Virus record (IMG/VR): IMGVR_UViG_3300044858_000338
Span: 1-30,126 of that record
From: a virus
Length of the DNA: 30,126 bases
Reading direction: 5' to 3' (one strand)
Positions 21,308 to 29,991 of the stretch are shown here, in pieces. Within the stretch, counting starts at the first letter, position 1; each line of letters begins with the position of its first letter. Position numbers and translations under genes: made by a program. The notes beneath the pieces were generated by a model. It saw only the letters and a list, made by a program, of their open reading frames with translations, was not told where the DNA came from and made no database searches.

Positions 21308-23486
21308 TTACGCCGCTGCGGCACAAGCGCAGGGACAGGCGAATCTAGATGCAGCGCGGCTAACTGCTCGCATCTCCAACCCGAACATTTCCACGCCTTA
21401 TGGCGGTCAGAAAGTCACATTCGGCAAGTCCGTGTTTGACGAAACTGGCTACAACAAGGCGATGGAGGATTACAACAAGCAGCTTGAGGCGTTTAACCAG
21501 CAGCAGATTGAAGGCGCTGGAGCCATTGACCGTGACGGCGATATGTATGGGTTATACGGCGGCGGCGTAAATCGCGTTGGCGGCTTAACAAAGCCGACTG
21601 CTCCGACCCGCGAACAATTCACCAAGCTGACCGACCAAGATACGCCCTACATTGAGCAGTATCTTTCACCTGAACAACAGAAGATTTTAGAAGCCCAGCA
21701 AGAAGTTGAACTTGGGCTTTCTGGCCTCGGCAAAACCGCCTTAGGAACCGCACAGCGCGTTATAGGGCAACCGTTTAACCCCAACCTCCGCGACTTGCAA
21801 ACCGAGCTTGGCGGGTATGGTCAAGTTCAAGGCGCGCCCGACTTAATGGGCATGGGCCGTTCGTCCGGCGATGTACGGGCGTTTGATTACACCGCTGCCC
21901 CGAATTTGGCGCAGCTTGGCATGGCCGGTGGTGGCCCTGCCGGTGGGTTATTCGGTCTTGCCGAAGGTGGTTTTAACGCACCGCAGTTGCGTAGCCAGTT
22001 TGATGCTGACCGTTACGAAGCCCAAGCGGGCATGATACCGCCAGAGCTTCGCGCTCAATTTGAAGCCAACCGATATGAGGTTGGCGGCGACGTTGCCCCG
22101 CTTCAACAGCAAACCGCATTGGATACGTCTGGGGTCGCTGATGTCCAATATGCCCCGAATCTGTCAGCGTTTGGTTTTGCTCGCGGTCAGGTTCCCACAG
22201 AGCGACTTCAACGTGGTTTTGATACGTCTCAATTGGCTGCCATGCCTGTATCCGCTGGCACCACGGGACAGCAGGCAATTCTTTCTAGGGTCTTGCCGCA
22301 AATCCAAGAGCAGCGGCAAATGCTGGAAACGCAGTTAGCGAACCAAGGCATCCCGAGAGGATCGGAAGCCTACAACCGCGCTATCCGCGAACAGCAGCAG
22401 CAAGAGAACGATGCGATTCAGCAGGCCGCCCTCCAAGGCTTGCAGTTGGATATGGCCGCCCGTCAGCAAGGCTTCAGCGAGGCGCAGGCCGCAGCGCAAT
22501 TTGCCAATCAAGCTGCCCTTGGGCAGTTTGGGATGGGGGTGCAAGGCACCGACGTTTACAACCAAGCGTTGCAACAAAACGTCCAGACGGCCTTGGCGCA
22601 ACAACAATCGCAAAACGCCGCCCAACAGCAAGACTTTGCCCAGCGCGTAGCCGCAGGCGAGTTTGGCAATGCCGCCCAACAAGCGTTGTTTGGCGCTGGG
22701 GTGCAAGCCGGTCAGTTTGCCAATCAGGCTGCTGCACAAAACTTCGCACAGCAAATGGCAGCGCAACAGGCTGGCAACCAAGCGCTACAAGCGCAATTTG
22801 GCATGGGTATGGACGCGCAAGCCGCTCGAAATGCCGCGTTGGCGCAGAGCTTTGGTCAGCAGATGACCGCGCAACAAGCCGGAAACCAAGCGTTGCAGTC
22901 CCAATTCGGGATGGGCATGGAATCGCAAGCGGCTCGCAATGCCGCCATCGCGCAAAACTTTGGGCAGTTCCAAGGCGCACAGCAGATGCAGAATCAAGCG
23001 CTTGCCCAAAACCAAGATGCCGCCCTTCGCGCTTACCAAGCGTTGTTGGCGGGTCAGGGTCAGGCGTTTGGTCAGCAGATGGATACGCAAGCCGCTCGCA
23101 ACGCTGCATTGGCGCAGAATCAAGCCATTGCCGCCCAACAGCAGCAAATGGCAAATGCCGCGCAACTTCAGCAGTACAACCAAGCCCTGCAAAACGCGCA
23201 GTTTGGCAACACGGCTCTGCAACAGTCGTTGCAGCAACAGCTTGCGCTGCGTAACCAGCCGCTTAACGAGATCGCGGCGCTTATGTCAGGCGTCCAAGTC
23301 AATATGCCGCAGTTCCAAGGCTACCAAGGTGCCAACGTGGCGGCGGCTCCGGTGTTTGCCGGTACGCAAGCGCAAGGCGACTTTGCCCAACGTAATTACG
23401 CCAACCAAACTGCTGCATACAACGCCAAGATGGGATTGCTTGGTGACATTGCTGGCGCGGCTGGCGGTTACTTTGGAGGTCGGTAA
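21270..23486 (+). CDS. Gln/Ala-rich internal virion (ejection) protein
   Basis: 738 residues. The N-terminus GKKSPKPPPAPDYAAAAQAQ, then LTARISNPNISTPYGGQKV is a widespread start for podovirus internal proteins. Residues about 340-690 are made of Gln, Ala, Asn and Gly helices, with a 36-residue repeat (QQ.AQQAGNQALQ.QFGMG, ..QAARNAA.AQ.FG) at 22749-22964 and fragments of it further on. It likely lies inside the capsid and is ejected with the DNA to form a channel across the cell envelope. The ATG has AGGAAGG upstream and overlaps the GNAT gene. Confidence 0.8.
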   Translation: MGKKSPKPPPAPDYAAAAQAQGQANLDAARLTARISNPNISTPYGGQKVTFGKSVFDETGYNKAMEDYNKQLEAFNQQQIEGAGAIDRDGDMYGLYGGGVNRVGGLTKPTAPTREQFTKLTDQDTPYIEQYLSPEQQKILEAQQEVELGLSGLGKTALGTAQRVIGQPFNPNLRDLQTELGGYGQVQGAPDLMGMGRSSGDVRAFDYTAAPNLAQLGMAGGGPAGGLFGLAEGGFNAPQLRSQFDADRYEAQAGMIPPELRAQFEANRYEVGGDVAPLQQQTALDTSGVADVQYAPNLSAFGFARGQVPTERLQRGFDTSQLAAMPVSAGTTGQQAILSRVLPQIQEQRQMLETQLANQGIPRGSEAYNRAIREQQQQENDAIQQAALQGLQLDMAARQQGFSEAQAAAQFANQAALGQFGMGVQGTDVYNQALQQNVQTALAQQQSQNAAQQQDFAQRVAAGEFGNAAQQALFGAGVQAGQFANQAAAQNFAQQMAAQQAGNQALQAQFGMGMDAQAARNAALAQSFGQQMTAQQAGNQALQSQFGMGMESQAARNAAIAQNFGQFQGAQQMQNQALAQNQDAALRAYQALLAGQGQAFGQQMDTQAARNAALAQNQAIAAQQQQMANAAQLQQYNQALQNAQFGNTALQQSLQQQLALRNQPLNEIAALMSGVQVNMPQFQGYQGANVAAAPVFAGTQAQGDFAQRNYANQTAAYNAKMGLLGDIAGAAGGYFGGR
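22749..22964 (+). repeat. Tandem 108-bp repeat (36 residues) in the ejection protein
   Basis: Two adjacent units, 22749-22856 and 22857-22964, each coding QQM.AQQAGNQALQ.QFGMGM, then .QAARNAA.AQ.FG. A degenerate third piece (QQMDTQAARNAALAQNQ) lies near 23076-23126. Confidence 0.85.
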
Positions 23487-23752
23487 TGAACGGTCGATAC
23501 CAAACCTTTAGTGGCCCGATGTCACGCCAACAGAAGCTGGCTAACGCCCTTCAGCAGCGCGGCAGCATGGATAATTTCACGCCTACTCAAGATATGCAGT
23601 ATTCGCCAAATCCGATGACGATGGCTCCTGCACAACCGCAGTTTGGGCGCGTATTTCCTAAAACTCCGTTATCCCAACCCAAGCCTAAGTCACCCGGCAT
23701 GACCACCCCGCAAGGCGGTAGTTACAGAGGGGATTTTGAAAATGCCAGTTAA
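23486..23752 (+). CDS. 88-aa Pro/Gln-rich small protein
   Basis: Starts at a TAATG overlap with the ejection gene: MNGRYQTFSGPMSRQQKLAN, then ALQQRGSMDNFTPTQDMQYS and a Pro/Met/Gln-rich tail with KTPLSQPKPKSPGMTTP. Little secondary structure is expected. It lies among ejection genes and overlaps the next gene by 11 nt, so it is probably a virion-internal or assembly accessory. No family recognised. Confidence 0.65.
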   Translation: MNGRYQTFSGPMSRQQKLANALQQRGSMDNFTPTQDMQYSPNPMTMAPAQPQFGRVFPKTPLSQPKPKSPGMTTPQGGSYRGDFENAS

Positions 23753-24953
23753 TTACGTTCCTACGTTTCAAATGCCCTCAGAGTACGAGCGCCAAGTAGC
23801 CGAGGCTCGCCGTCGTCAAGCGATGGCAGAAGCCCTTGAAGCGCAGGCATACCGCCCGCTGTCGGGATCGGACGCGCCGACTCCTGCCGCAGCGCCGCTT
23901 GTTTCAGCATTGCAATCGTTTATGTCAGCCCGCCAGCGCAAAAAGGCGATGGAAGCGGCAACAAAGGCCGAGGAAATGGAAAGCACGGCAGGCAAGCAGA
24001 TTGCCGGTCGGTTGCGCGGTGGTTATGTGTACGACCCGAAGGCCGCTACCCCTGCCGCCATTCCCGAGCAAACCGAATTGGAAGAATTCCAGCCTACGTC
24101 GCAATACCGCCAAGACGTAGAGGGCGCAATGGGCATGGCGATGACGCCGGTCGGCACGGCTGCGCTGAAGCGCGCACCGTTGCTCGCCGCAGCCCTTGAG
24201 CGGTCTATGACCCCCGCAGAGGCCGAGGAGTATTACGCCCCGGTTGTTGATGAAAGCGGCAAATACATCCAGTTTGGAAAGCGTGGTGGCACTCGCACTT
24301 CAACTGTTGCTGCCAAAAAGGATGAAGCAAAAGGTAGTCAATTAGCGCAGTTGATCGCCGAACGTGCCAACTTGAAACCGGGTGATCCGGCCATTGCGTA
24401 CTATGATGCTGCAATCGCAAAAGAAACGACAAGGCCAACAGGGCCGGTAACAAACGTATATAGCGGTTCAGCAATTTCTGGCGTTGATGAAGAAGGAAAC
24501 CCAATATTTGCACAGTTAAGTAGAACTGGCGGTGACGTTGCGGTTGTGAAAGGAATTCGCCCCGCACCAAAGGGCATGAATGAAGGCCAAGCTAAGGCCG
24601 CTGGTTTTGCTGATCGCATTGTTGAGGCAAATCCGGTGCTAGATACCGCGCCGCCAAGCGTGGGTGCTTCGTTCTTATCAAACGCGCCGGGTGGCAACTT
24701 TGCGCTAACGCCAGACCAGCAAACTTTCTTTCAAGCGGAACGCAACTTTATCAACGCTGTTTTGCGTCGTGAATCCGGCGCTGTTATTAGCGATGAGGAG
24801 TTTTCAAACGCTCGTAAGCAGTACATCCCGCAACCGGGAGATAGTGCCCAAGTGCTTGAGCAAAAGCGCCGTAACCGCGAAACAGTCAAACGATCTTTCT
24901 CGCGTGACGCAGGCCCGTCGTATCAGCCCGTCATTGATCTGCCGCCGAGGTAA
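23742..24953 (+). CDS. Internal virion / ejection protein with conserved C-terminal domain
   Basis: 403 residues from the ATG at 23742 (MPVNYVPTFQMPSEYERQVA); a TTG two codons earlier is also open, but the ATG is preferred. The N-terminal half is charged helix with Ala/Pro linkers. The C-terminal part carries GQAKAAGFADRIVEANPVLD, GASFLSNAPGGNFALTPDQ and NFINAVLRRESGAVISDEEF, then QYIPQPGDSAQVLEQKR, a domain I recognise from proteins beside podovirus ejection genes. A Pro/Gln-rich small gene precedes it and another ejection gene follows after 6 nt. Confidence 0.72.
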   Translation: MPVNYVPTFQMPSEYERQVAEARRRQAMAEALEAQAYRPLSGSDAPTPAAAPLVSALQSFMSARQRKKAMEAATKAEEMESTAGKQIAGRLRGGYVYDPKAATPAAIPEQTELEEFQPTSQYRQDVEGAMGMAMTPVGTAALKRAPLLAAALERSMTPAEAEEYYAPVVDESGKYIQFGKRGGTRTSTVAAKKDEAKGSQLAQLIAERANLKPGDPAIAYYDAAIAKETTRPTGPVTNVYSGSAISGVDEEGNPIFAQLSRTGGDVAVVKGIRPAPKGMNEGQAKAAGFADRIVEANPVLDTAPPSVGASFLSNAPGGNFALTPDQQTFFQAERNFINAVLRRESGAVISDEEFSNARKQYIPQPGDSAQVLEQKRRNRETVKRSFSRDAGPSYQPVIDLPPR

Positions 24954-24959
24954 TCAGCA

Positions 24960-26663
24960 ATGCCGACATACCGCATTGAGGGGCAAGTTTACGATGCAGC
25001 GTCACCTGACGAGGCTTACGCTAAACACGATCAATTTAAGGCCAAAAAACCGCCTACCGCTCGCCCAGCAGCGCCAACGCAAAGCAAATTAGGTACGGGT
25101 CAGATGCTTGCCCAAGCCGTTGCCAATTTCCCGAGCAGTGCGTATGAGCTTGGTAAGTCCACGTTTGAAGCTGTCACTAGCCCTATTCAAACGGGCAAAG
25201 CTATTGTTGATTTAGGTAGTAGCGTTTTGGGCAAGATGGGTGTTACCAACGCCAGCCCCGAAATGGCTGACCGTGTTGGTCAGTTTTACAAAGACCGATA
25301 CGGTAGCGTAGAAAACGCCAAAACCACGTTTGCTAGTGACCCTGCCGGGTTTTTGGCAGATGCCGCCACTATTTTGACGGGTGCTGGCGGTGCGTTACGC
25401 GCTGCACCTAGGGCAATGGGCCGATCAGGCGGCGCTGTTTCTCGTGCTGGCGAGAAGTTGCAACGAGTAGCCGATGTGGTTGACCCCCTATCAGTTGCCA
25501 CAAAAACCGTCAAAGGCGCTGGCAAATTAACTTCAGCGGGGCTTGGATTTACAACGGGTGCGGGCGCTCGCGCCGTTGAAGAATCCGCTAAAGCTGGGTT
25601 TAAAGGCGGCAAGCAAGGGCAAGCGTTTGTCGCTCAAATGCGCGGCAACGAGCCGGTGCAAGCGGTCGTTGATGAGGCTGGTCAAGCGGTTGATGTATTG
25701 CGGCAACAACGTGGTCAGCAGTACCGATCCGGCATGGCTAACGTCTCGCAAGACGCTACCGTTTTGGATATGGCCCCAATTCGCTCTGCATTTAACCAAA
25801 TTCAGCAAATGGGTCAGTATCGAGGCCGGTCAGGCGGTGGCGCTGCTCAAACGCTTAACGAGCCTGCCGTTGATGCTGTTAACAAACTCAACAAAATTAT
25901 CACTGATTGGGAAAACCTTGATCCCGCAGAGTTTCACACCCCAGAGGGATTGGATGCTCTTAAGAAAAAGATTTACAACCAATCAAAAGGCTATCAGCCG
26001 GGAACTCCAGAGCGCCTCGTAGCTGACCAAATGTACAAATCGGTGCGTCAGGTTGTCGCAAACCAAGCGCCGGAATACACGCGGGTAATGAGCGATTACG
26101 AGCAAGCAACTGACTTGTTACATGAGCTTGAAAAGTCGCTATCTATTTCTGACCGCGCAACAGCCGATACGACGCTTCGCAAATTGCAGTCAATTTTGCG
26201 TAACAACGCGAACACCAATTACGGTCAGCGCGTCGCGTTAGGTGAGCAGCTTGTTGGGGCTGGCGCGGAAACTTTGTTCCCACGATTGGCGGGACAAGCA
26301 ATGAGTTCTGCATTGCCTCGTAGCTTGTCTGGTCAGCTTACTGGCGCAGGCGTAGCCACCAACATACTGCAAGACATTCCCGCTGCTTTAGCAGAGCCAA
26401 ACACGCTACTGCTTGCCGGATTAACTAGCCCTCGCGTTGTTGGCGAAACGGTTTACGCTGCCGGTCAAGCCGTTGGTAAACCCGCTCAACTTGCCAAGCT
26501 GTTAGCGCAGCGCGGGGATGAGTTAGTGCGCCGCAATCCAGAAATGGCTATGGCCGTAGACATGGCAAAACGGGCTGGCGGCAAGGTCGATCCCAGAACG
26601 GCAAAAATGTTGGCATATCAACTGGCGCAACTTGACCGTGCGACAGAGGAGGAAGAAAAGTGA
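24960..26663 (+). CDS. Large helical ejection-type protein
   Basis: 567 residues. The first 20 (MPTYRIEGQVYDAASPDEAY) look like a short SPOR- or peptide-type motif; then comes a long Gly/Ala-rich, mildly hydrophobic helical region (AGFLADAATILTGAGGALRA, LTSAGLGFTTGAGARAVEES) that could insert into membranes, a charged helical middle, and a C-terminal hydrophobic stretch (AALAEPNTLLLAGLTSPRVV). The pattern suits the third of the three ejection proteins of P22-like phages. It starts 6 nt after its neighbour and overlaps the next gene as GTGA. Function by position and composition only. Confidence 0.7.
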   Translation: MPTYRIEGQVYDAASPDEAYAKHDQFKAKKPPTARPAAPTQSKLGTGQMLAQAVANFPSSAYELGKSTFEAVTSPIQTGKAIVDLGSSVLGKMGVTNASPEMADRVGQFYKDRYGSVENAKTTFASDPAGFLADAATILTGAGGALRAAPRAMGRSGGAVSRAGEKLQRVADVVDPLSVATKTVKGAGKLTSAGLGFTTGAGARAVEESAKAGFKGGKQGQAFVAQMRGNEPVQAVVDEAGQAVDVLRQQRGQQYRSGMANVSQDATVLDMAPIRSAFNQIQQMGQYRGRSGGGAAQTLNEPAVDAVNKLNKIITDWENLDPAEFHTPEGLDALKKKIYNQSKGYQPGTPERLVADQMYKSVRQVVANQAPEYTRVMSDYEQATDLLHELEKSLSISDRATADTTLRKLQSILRNNANTNYGQRVALGEQLVGAGAETLFPRLAGQAMSSALPRSLSGQLTGAGVATNILQDIPAALAEPNTLLLAGLTSPRVVGETVYAAGQAVGKPAQLAKLLAQRGDELVRRNPEMAMAVDMAKRAGGKVDPRTAKMLAYQLAQLDRATEEEEK

Positions 26664-27634
26664 GTTTTAACGGTTCCGGTACATTCCTCATCAATACGGC
26701 GGGGCAACCTGTCGTATCAGGCACCGTCATTAGCAGCACGGCCTTTAACGCCCTGACCGCTGACCTTGCCACGGGTCTTTCCACCTGTATCACCAAAGAC
26801 GGTCAAACGACGCCCACGGCCAACATCCCGATGGGCAGCAACCGCATCACCGGGTTGGGTTCTGCCGTAGACGCCACGGACGCCGCTACGTTTGCCCAAG
26901 CGCAAAGCACGGCAGCCAAGCTAATCGGCGGTATCAGCGGCGCAGACACGATTACAGGCGCTTTAACGCCCGCCATTACGGCCTACGCTGCCGGTCAGAT
27001 GTTCTATTTCGTGGCCGCAGGAACCAATACCGGCGCTGTCACGCTCAACATCAACAGCCTTGGTGCCAAAGCCGTTACCCGCGACGGATCAACGGCGTTA
27101 GTGGCTGGAGACATTGCATCTGGAGAAATCGTTGTCGTTGTATATGACGGCACTCGATTCCAGATGATTAGCCCAAATACGTTTAACGGGACATTGCCCG
27201 TTGCAAATGGCGGTACGGGGCAAACAAGCTACACCAACGGCCAGTTGCTGATCGGTAACACGACCGGCAACACGCTGACCAAAGCAACTTTGACGGCAGG
27301 CACCGGAGTTACCATCACCAATGGTGCGGGATCAATTACGATTGCTGCCGCTGGTTTGCCGGTGATGAACATTGTTAGCGGAACCACGCAAACTGCCGTA
27401 GCCGGTAATCAGTACGTTTTGACTAACGCATCTGCAACTACCGTTACGTTGCCCGCAAGCCCGTCAGCAGGCGACACGGTATATATTACTGTTGCGAACT
27501 CGCTCACAACAAACGTGGTTGCTCGTAACTCGCAAAATATACAATCGCTCGCGGAAGATATGACACTTAATGCGGCTTACGCGGCGGTGCAGTTACGTTA
27601 TGCCGATTCAACCAGAGGATGGGTTCTGACATGA
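26660..27634 (+). CDS. Tail fibre protein 2
   Basis: 324 residues from a GTG with GAGGAGG upstream. An N-terminal region with AGQPVVSGTVISSTAFNALT and IPMGSNRITGLGSAVDATDA is typical of fibre starts that dock on a tail hub; a middle strand region (GQMFYFVAAGTNTGAVTLNI) follows; then LPVANGGTGQTSYTNGQLLI and GTGVTITNGAGSITIAA, a module shared with the fibre at 9631; and a beta end (TVTLPASPSAGDTVYITVAN). There is no S74 or pectinase end. The adhesin-like gene follows with an ATGA overlap. Confidence 0.85.
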   Translation: MSFNGSGTFLINTAGQPVVSGTVISSTAFNALTADLATGLSTCITKDGQTTPTANIPMGSNRITGLGSAVDATDAATFAQAQSTAAKLIGGISGADTITGALTPAITAYAAGQMFYFVAAGTNTGAVTLNINSLGAKAVTRDGSTALVAGDIASGEIVVVVYDGTRFQMISPNTFNGTLPVANGGTGQTSYTNGQLLIGNTTGNTLTKATLTAGTGVTITNGAGSITIAAAGLPVMNIVSGTTQTAVAGNQYVLTNASATTVTLPASPSAGDTVYITVANSLTTNVVARNSQNIQSLAEDMTLNAAYAAVQLRYADSTRGWVLT

Positions 27635-28674
27635 GTGTTTTTACGCAATTCGTTACTGGCGGCAATAATTTCCCGAGCAATTCAAGGGTTTTTAGAGCGT
27701 CCGACACGTTTGTTGTTCCGGCATCTGGTTGGTACAACGTCGTTGTTATCGGCGGTGGTGGATCGGGCGGTGCAGCTTCGGGTGGATATACCAACCCCAG
27801 CGAAACGACGGCTCGTCGTGCAACGGGTGGCGGCGCAGGCGGCCTTTGTTATAAACGGCAATACCTTACATCAAGCACTTCATTGACGGTTACCGTCGGT
27901 GCGGGTGGTTCTGCGGTTTCTATTGCGGCGGCAGTTGAAACTGCAACCAACGGCAATCCGGGCGGTAACTCAAGCATTTCTGGCACCGGCTTTACGACCA
28001 TGACTGCTAACGGCGGTGGCGCTGGTCAGGCTTCTTCGGGTACTGGCGCGGTTTCTGGCGGTACGGGCGGCACGGCAAGCGGCGGTGATTTGAACATTAC
28101 TGGCGGCGCTGGTGGCGATACTGCTTCCACTTCTCACAACCGCTATGGGTTAGCCACAGGTGGTGGCTCCGTTGGCGTGTATGGAGTCACAGGTTTTGAT
28201 GGCGGCGATATTTCCACAGATTTCTCTATTTATAAGGCCACCGGCGGCGCAGGCGTTGGCGGTGGGGGTGGAAACCTGACCAATACATCCCGACAAACTG
28301 GCGGTGGTGGATCGGGCGGCGCTGCCCCGAACAATACCAACGCTCAAACAAGTGGATTGTCTGCAATAGGCCTCGGCACTTTGGCGTTTTTTGGCGCACC
28401 GCTGCAAGGCGGTTCTGACGGTACTGGCACGGGCGGCCTCGGCGGTGCTGGCGCTGCGGCCCCGAGCAACACATCTTCGGGAAGCCCCGGCGCAGGCGGT
28501 CTTTTTGCTGGCGGTGGCGGCTGCTCAACGTATGACGGTACGTTTGCCGGTGGTGCAGGCGGTTCTTACGGCGGCGGCGGGGGTGGCGCTGTTGTAACTA
28601 ACTGGGAAGGCTATGGCATCAGCAGCGGCGCGGGCGGCGGCGGCGCTGTCGTATTCCAATTTTTAGGAACCTAA
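27631..28674 (+). CDS. Glycine-rich tail-tip adhesin-like protein
   Basis: 347 residues from the ATG at 27631 (MSVFTQFVTGGNNFPSNSRV), which overlaps the previous stop as ATGA; an ATG at 27619 is in frame but less likely. After residue 45 the chain has repeated Gly blocks (VVIGGGGSGGAASGG, GGAGVGGGGGNL, GGLGGAGAAAP, GGSYGGGGGGAVV) separated by variable loops. This resembles polyglycine-II sandwich adhesins such as the gp38 tips of T-even phages, where Gly helices carry recognition loops. It is probably the tip on fibre 2. PGII folding is an inference from composition. Confidence 0.75.
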   Translation: MSVFTQFVTGGNNFPSNSRVFRASDTFVVPASGWYNVVVIGGGGSGGAASGGYTNPSETTARRATGGGAGGLCYKRQYLTSSTSLTVTVGAGGSAVSIAAAVETATNGNPGGNSSISGTGFTTMTANGGGAGQASSGTGAVSGGTGGTASGGDLNITGGAGGDTASTSHNRYGLATGGGSVGVYGVTGFDGGDISTDFSIYKATGGAGVGGGGGNLTNTSRQTGGGGSGGAAPNNTNAQTSGLSAIGLGTLAFFGAPLQGGSDGTGTGGLGGAGAAAPSNTSSGSPGAGGLFAGGGGCSTYDGTFAGGAGGSYGGGGGGAVVTNWEGYGISSGAGGGGAVVFQFLGT

Positions 28675-28675
28675 A

Positions 28676-29050
28676 ATGATTTACGAAATACTCAGCGATT
28701 CGGGCCAAGTCGTTAACACGATCATTGCGGATGAGGCATTTGTAGAGGCGCATTATCCGGGGCATTACCGCCTTGTTGGGCCAGAACCTGTCACCACGCC
28801 TCGCATCGTCACCAAACTGGCGTTTCGTTATCGCCTAACCGATGCGGAATACGTTGGCATCCTAACTGCCGCCAAAACCGACGTTTCGGTGGCTGCATGG
28901 GTAGAGACGTTTAACATCGTCAACCAAGTCAATTTAGACGATCCGCGCACCAAGTCCGGTCTTGACATGATGGTGTCAAAAGGCCTGCTGACAGCAGAGC
29001 GCGAAACCGAAATTCTGACCGCTCCGGTTCAATCTGACGAGCGTCCATAA
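28676..29050 (+). CDS. 124-aa fibre-adjacent protein, unknown
   Basis: Starts MIYEILSDSGQVVNTIIADE with a short ligand-like N-terminus (FVEAHYPGHYRLVGPEP), then RIVTKLAFRYRLTDAEYVGI and helices (KTDVSVAAWVETFNIVNQVN) ending near LTAERETEILTAP. It looks like the small conserved proteins next to phage fibre genes (some are fibre assembly factors). It starts one nt after the adhesin stop. Family not assigned. Confidence 0.7.
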   Translation: MIYEILSDSGQVVNTIIADEAFVEAHYPGHYRLVGPEPVTTPRIVTKLAFRYRLTDAEYVGILTAAKTDVSVAAWVETFNIVNQVNLDDPRTKSGLDMMVSKGLLTAERETEILTAPVQSDERP

Positions 29051-29060
29051 GGGGCAGATA

Positions 29061-29255
29061 ATGACAACGGTGCAGGAGTTAGAGGTGACTGTTACGAGTC
29101 ACATTGACGTTTGTGCGGTGCGGTATGAAGCCATTAATGCCCGTCTTAAGCGTCTGGAGCAATTAGTATTAAAGGTTGGCGGCGCAATCATCATTATTTT
29201 GCTTGGCGCACTTGGCAGCATGGCGTTATTGCTCCTTGAGGCTATGCAAAAGTGA
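29061..29255 (+). CDS. 64-aa membrane protein, lysis-region type
   Basis: A charged coiled-coil half (TTVQELEVTVTSHIDVCAVR, then INARLKRLEQLVLKV) precedes one hydrophobic span at about residues 39-60 (GGAIIIILLGALGSMALLLL). This layout recurs in small phage proteins coded just before holin-lysozyme cassettes, similar to XhlA-type proteins. It could assist the holin or anchor a partner. Start ATG at 29061 with GGGG upstream; its end overlaps the next gene as GTGA. Confidence 0.75.
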   Translation: MTTVQELEVTVTSHIDVCAVRYEAINARLKRLEQLVLKVGGAIIIILLGALGSMALLLLEAMQK

Positions 29256-29509
29256 ATATGCAGAAGATTGTGGATATGTTGTTTCCGGTGCTGCTGGCCG
29301 CTGTCGGCTGGCTGTTGTCGGAGATCACATCGTTCAACAATCGTCTGATCGCTATAGAAGGCAAAATGCCCGCCCTGATTACGCCCGAGGGTGTGCCAAC
29401 GGACAGCCCCATTAGTGCTGCTAATCGCCAAAAGCAAAAGGAAGAACTGCTAGATAAGATTTACGACCTACAATTGCGGGTCAAATTGCTTGAGGAACGC
29501 AACAAATGA
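29252..29509 (+). CDS. 85-aa single-span membrane protein, lysis region
   Basis: GTG start (MNMQKIVDMLFPVLLAAVGW) overlapping the preceding stop; ATG at 29258 is a minor alternative. One hydrophobic span at about residues 9-23, a short periplasm- or cytoplasm-facing middle with KMPALITPEGVPTDSPIS, and a C-terminal coiled coil (KEELLDKIYDLQLRVKLLEE). Layout mirrors the preceding gene with the span moved to the N-terminus, so the two may pair. Probably a holin partner or Rz-like element, but no firm family. Confidence 0.7.
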   Translation: MNMQKIVDMLFPVLLAAVGWLLSEITSFNNRLIAIEGKMPALITPEGVPTDSPISAANRQKQKEELLDKIYDLQLRVKLLEERNK

Positions 29510-29991
29510 TGACGATGATCAGCACGTTCCTGTCGTTCCTCGCAGGCGGCCTTCCCAAGATTCTGGAGATTTTCCAAGACCGCCAAGACAAGAAGCATGA
29601 GCTTGCCCTTGTCGCCGCCCAAAAGGAGCGTGAATTAGCCCTCGCAGAGCGGGGGTTTATCGCGCAAGCGCGGGTTGAGGAAATTAAGCTAGAGCAAATC
29701 CAGACGCAGACGGCAGGCGAGGAGCGCCAAGCCCTATACCAGCACGACGTTGAGATCGGCAAAGGCGCAAGCCAATGGATGATTAACCTTCGCGCCTCGG
29801 TGCGCCCCGTCGTTACCTACATCTTCGTGCTGGAACTCGTTGCCATCAACATTGCAGGCGTCTGGTATGCCTACAACACGGGTGTGCCGTTTGCTGCTGC
29901 AATGGCTGAAGTTTTCTCTGACGACGAAATGCTGATTTTGAGCAGCATCATTGCTTTCTGGTTTGGTACGCAGGCTTTCGGCAAAAAGTGA
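29506..29991 (+). CDS. Holin of the GTA three-helix type
   Basis: 161 residues starting MMTMISTFLSFLAGGLPKIL. An amphipathic start, a long charged helix (KKHELALVAAQKERELALAE), then LRASVRPVVTYIFVLELVAI at 97-116 as a membrane span and the end MLILSSIIAFWFGTQAFGKK. The HE-rich helix, RASVRP-TY and FWFG..AFGK signature match the 3TM holin family named from gene transfer agents (PF11351, from memory). It would make the membrane hole that releases or triggers the lysozyme coded next. Overlaps both neighbours (ATGA and GTGA). Confidence 0.85.
   Translation: MMTMISTFLSFLAGGLPKILEIFQDRQDKKHELALVAAQKERELALAERGFIAQARVEEIKLEQIQTQTAGEERQALYQHDVEIGKGASQWMINLRASVRPVVTYIFVLELVAINIAGVWYAYNTGVPFAAAMAEVFSDDEMLILSSIIAFWFGTQAFGKK

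Noticed and set aside
22474-23154. 226-codon minus-strand frame and others opposite the ejection protein
   Set aside because: Antisense of Gln/Ala-repeat codons; sequence low in complexity with no plausible start.
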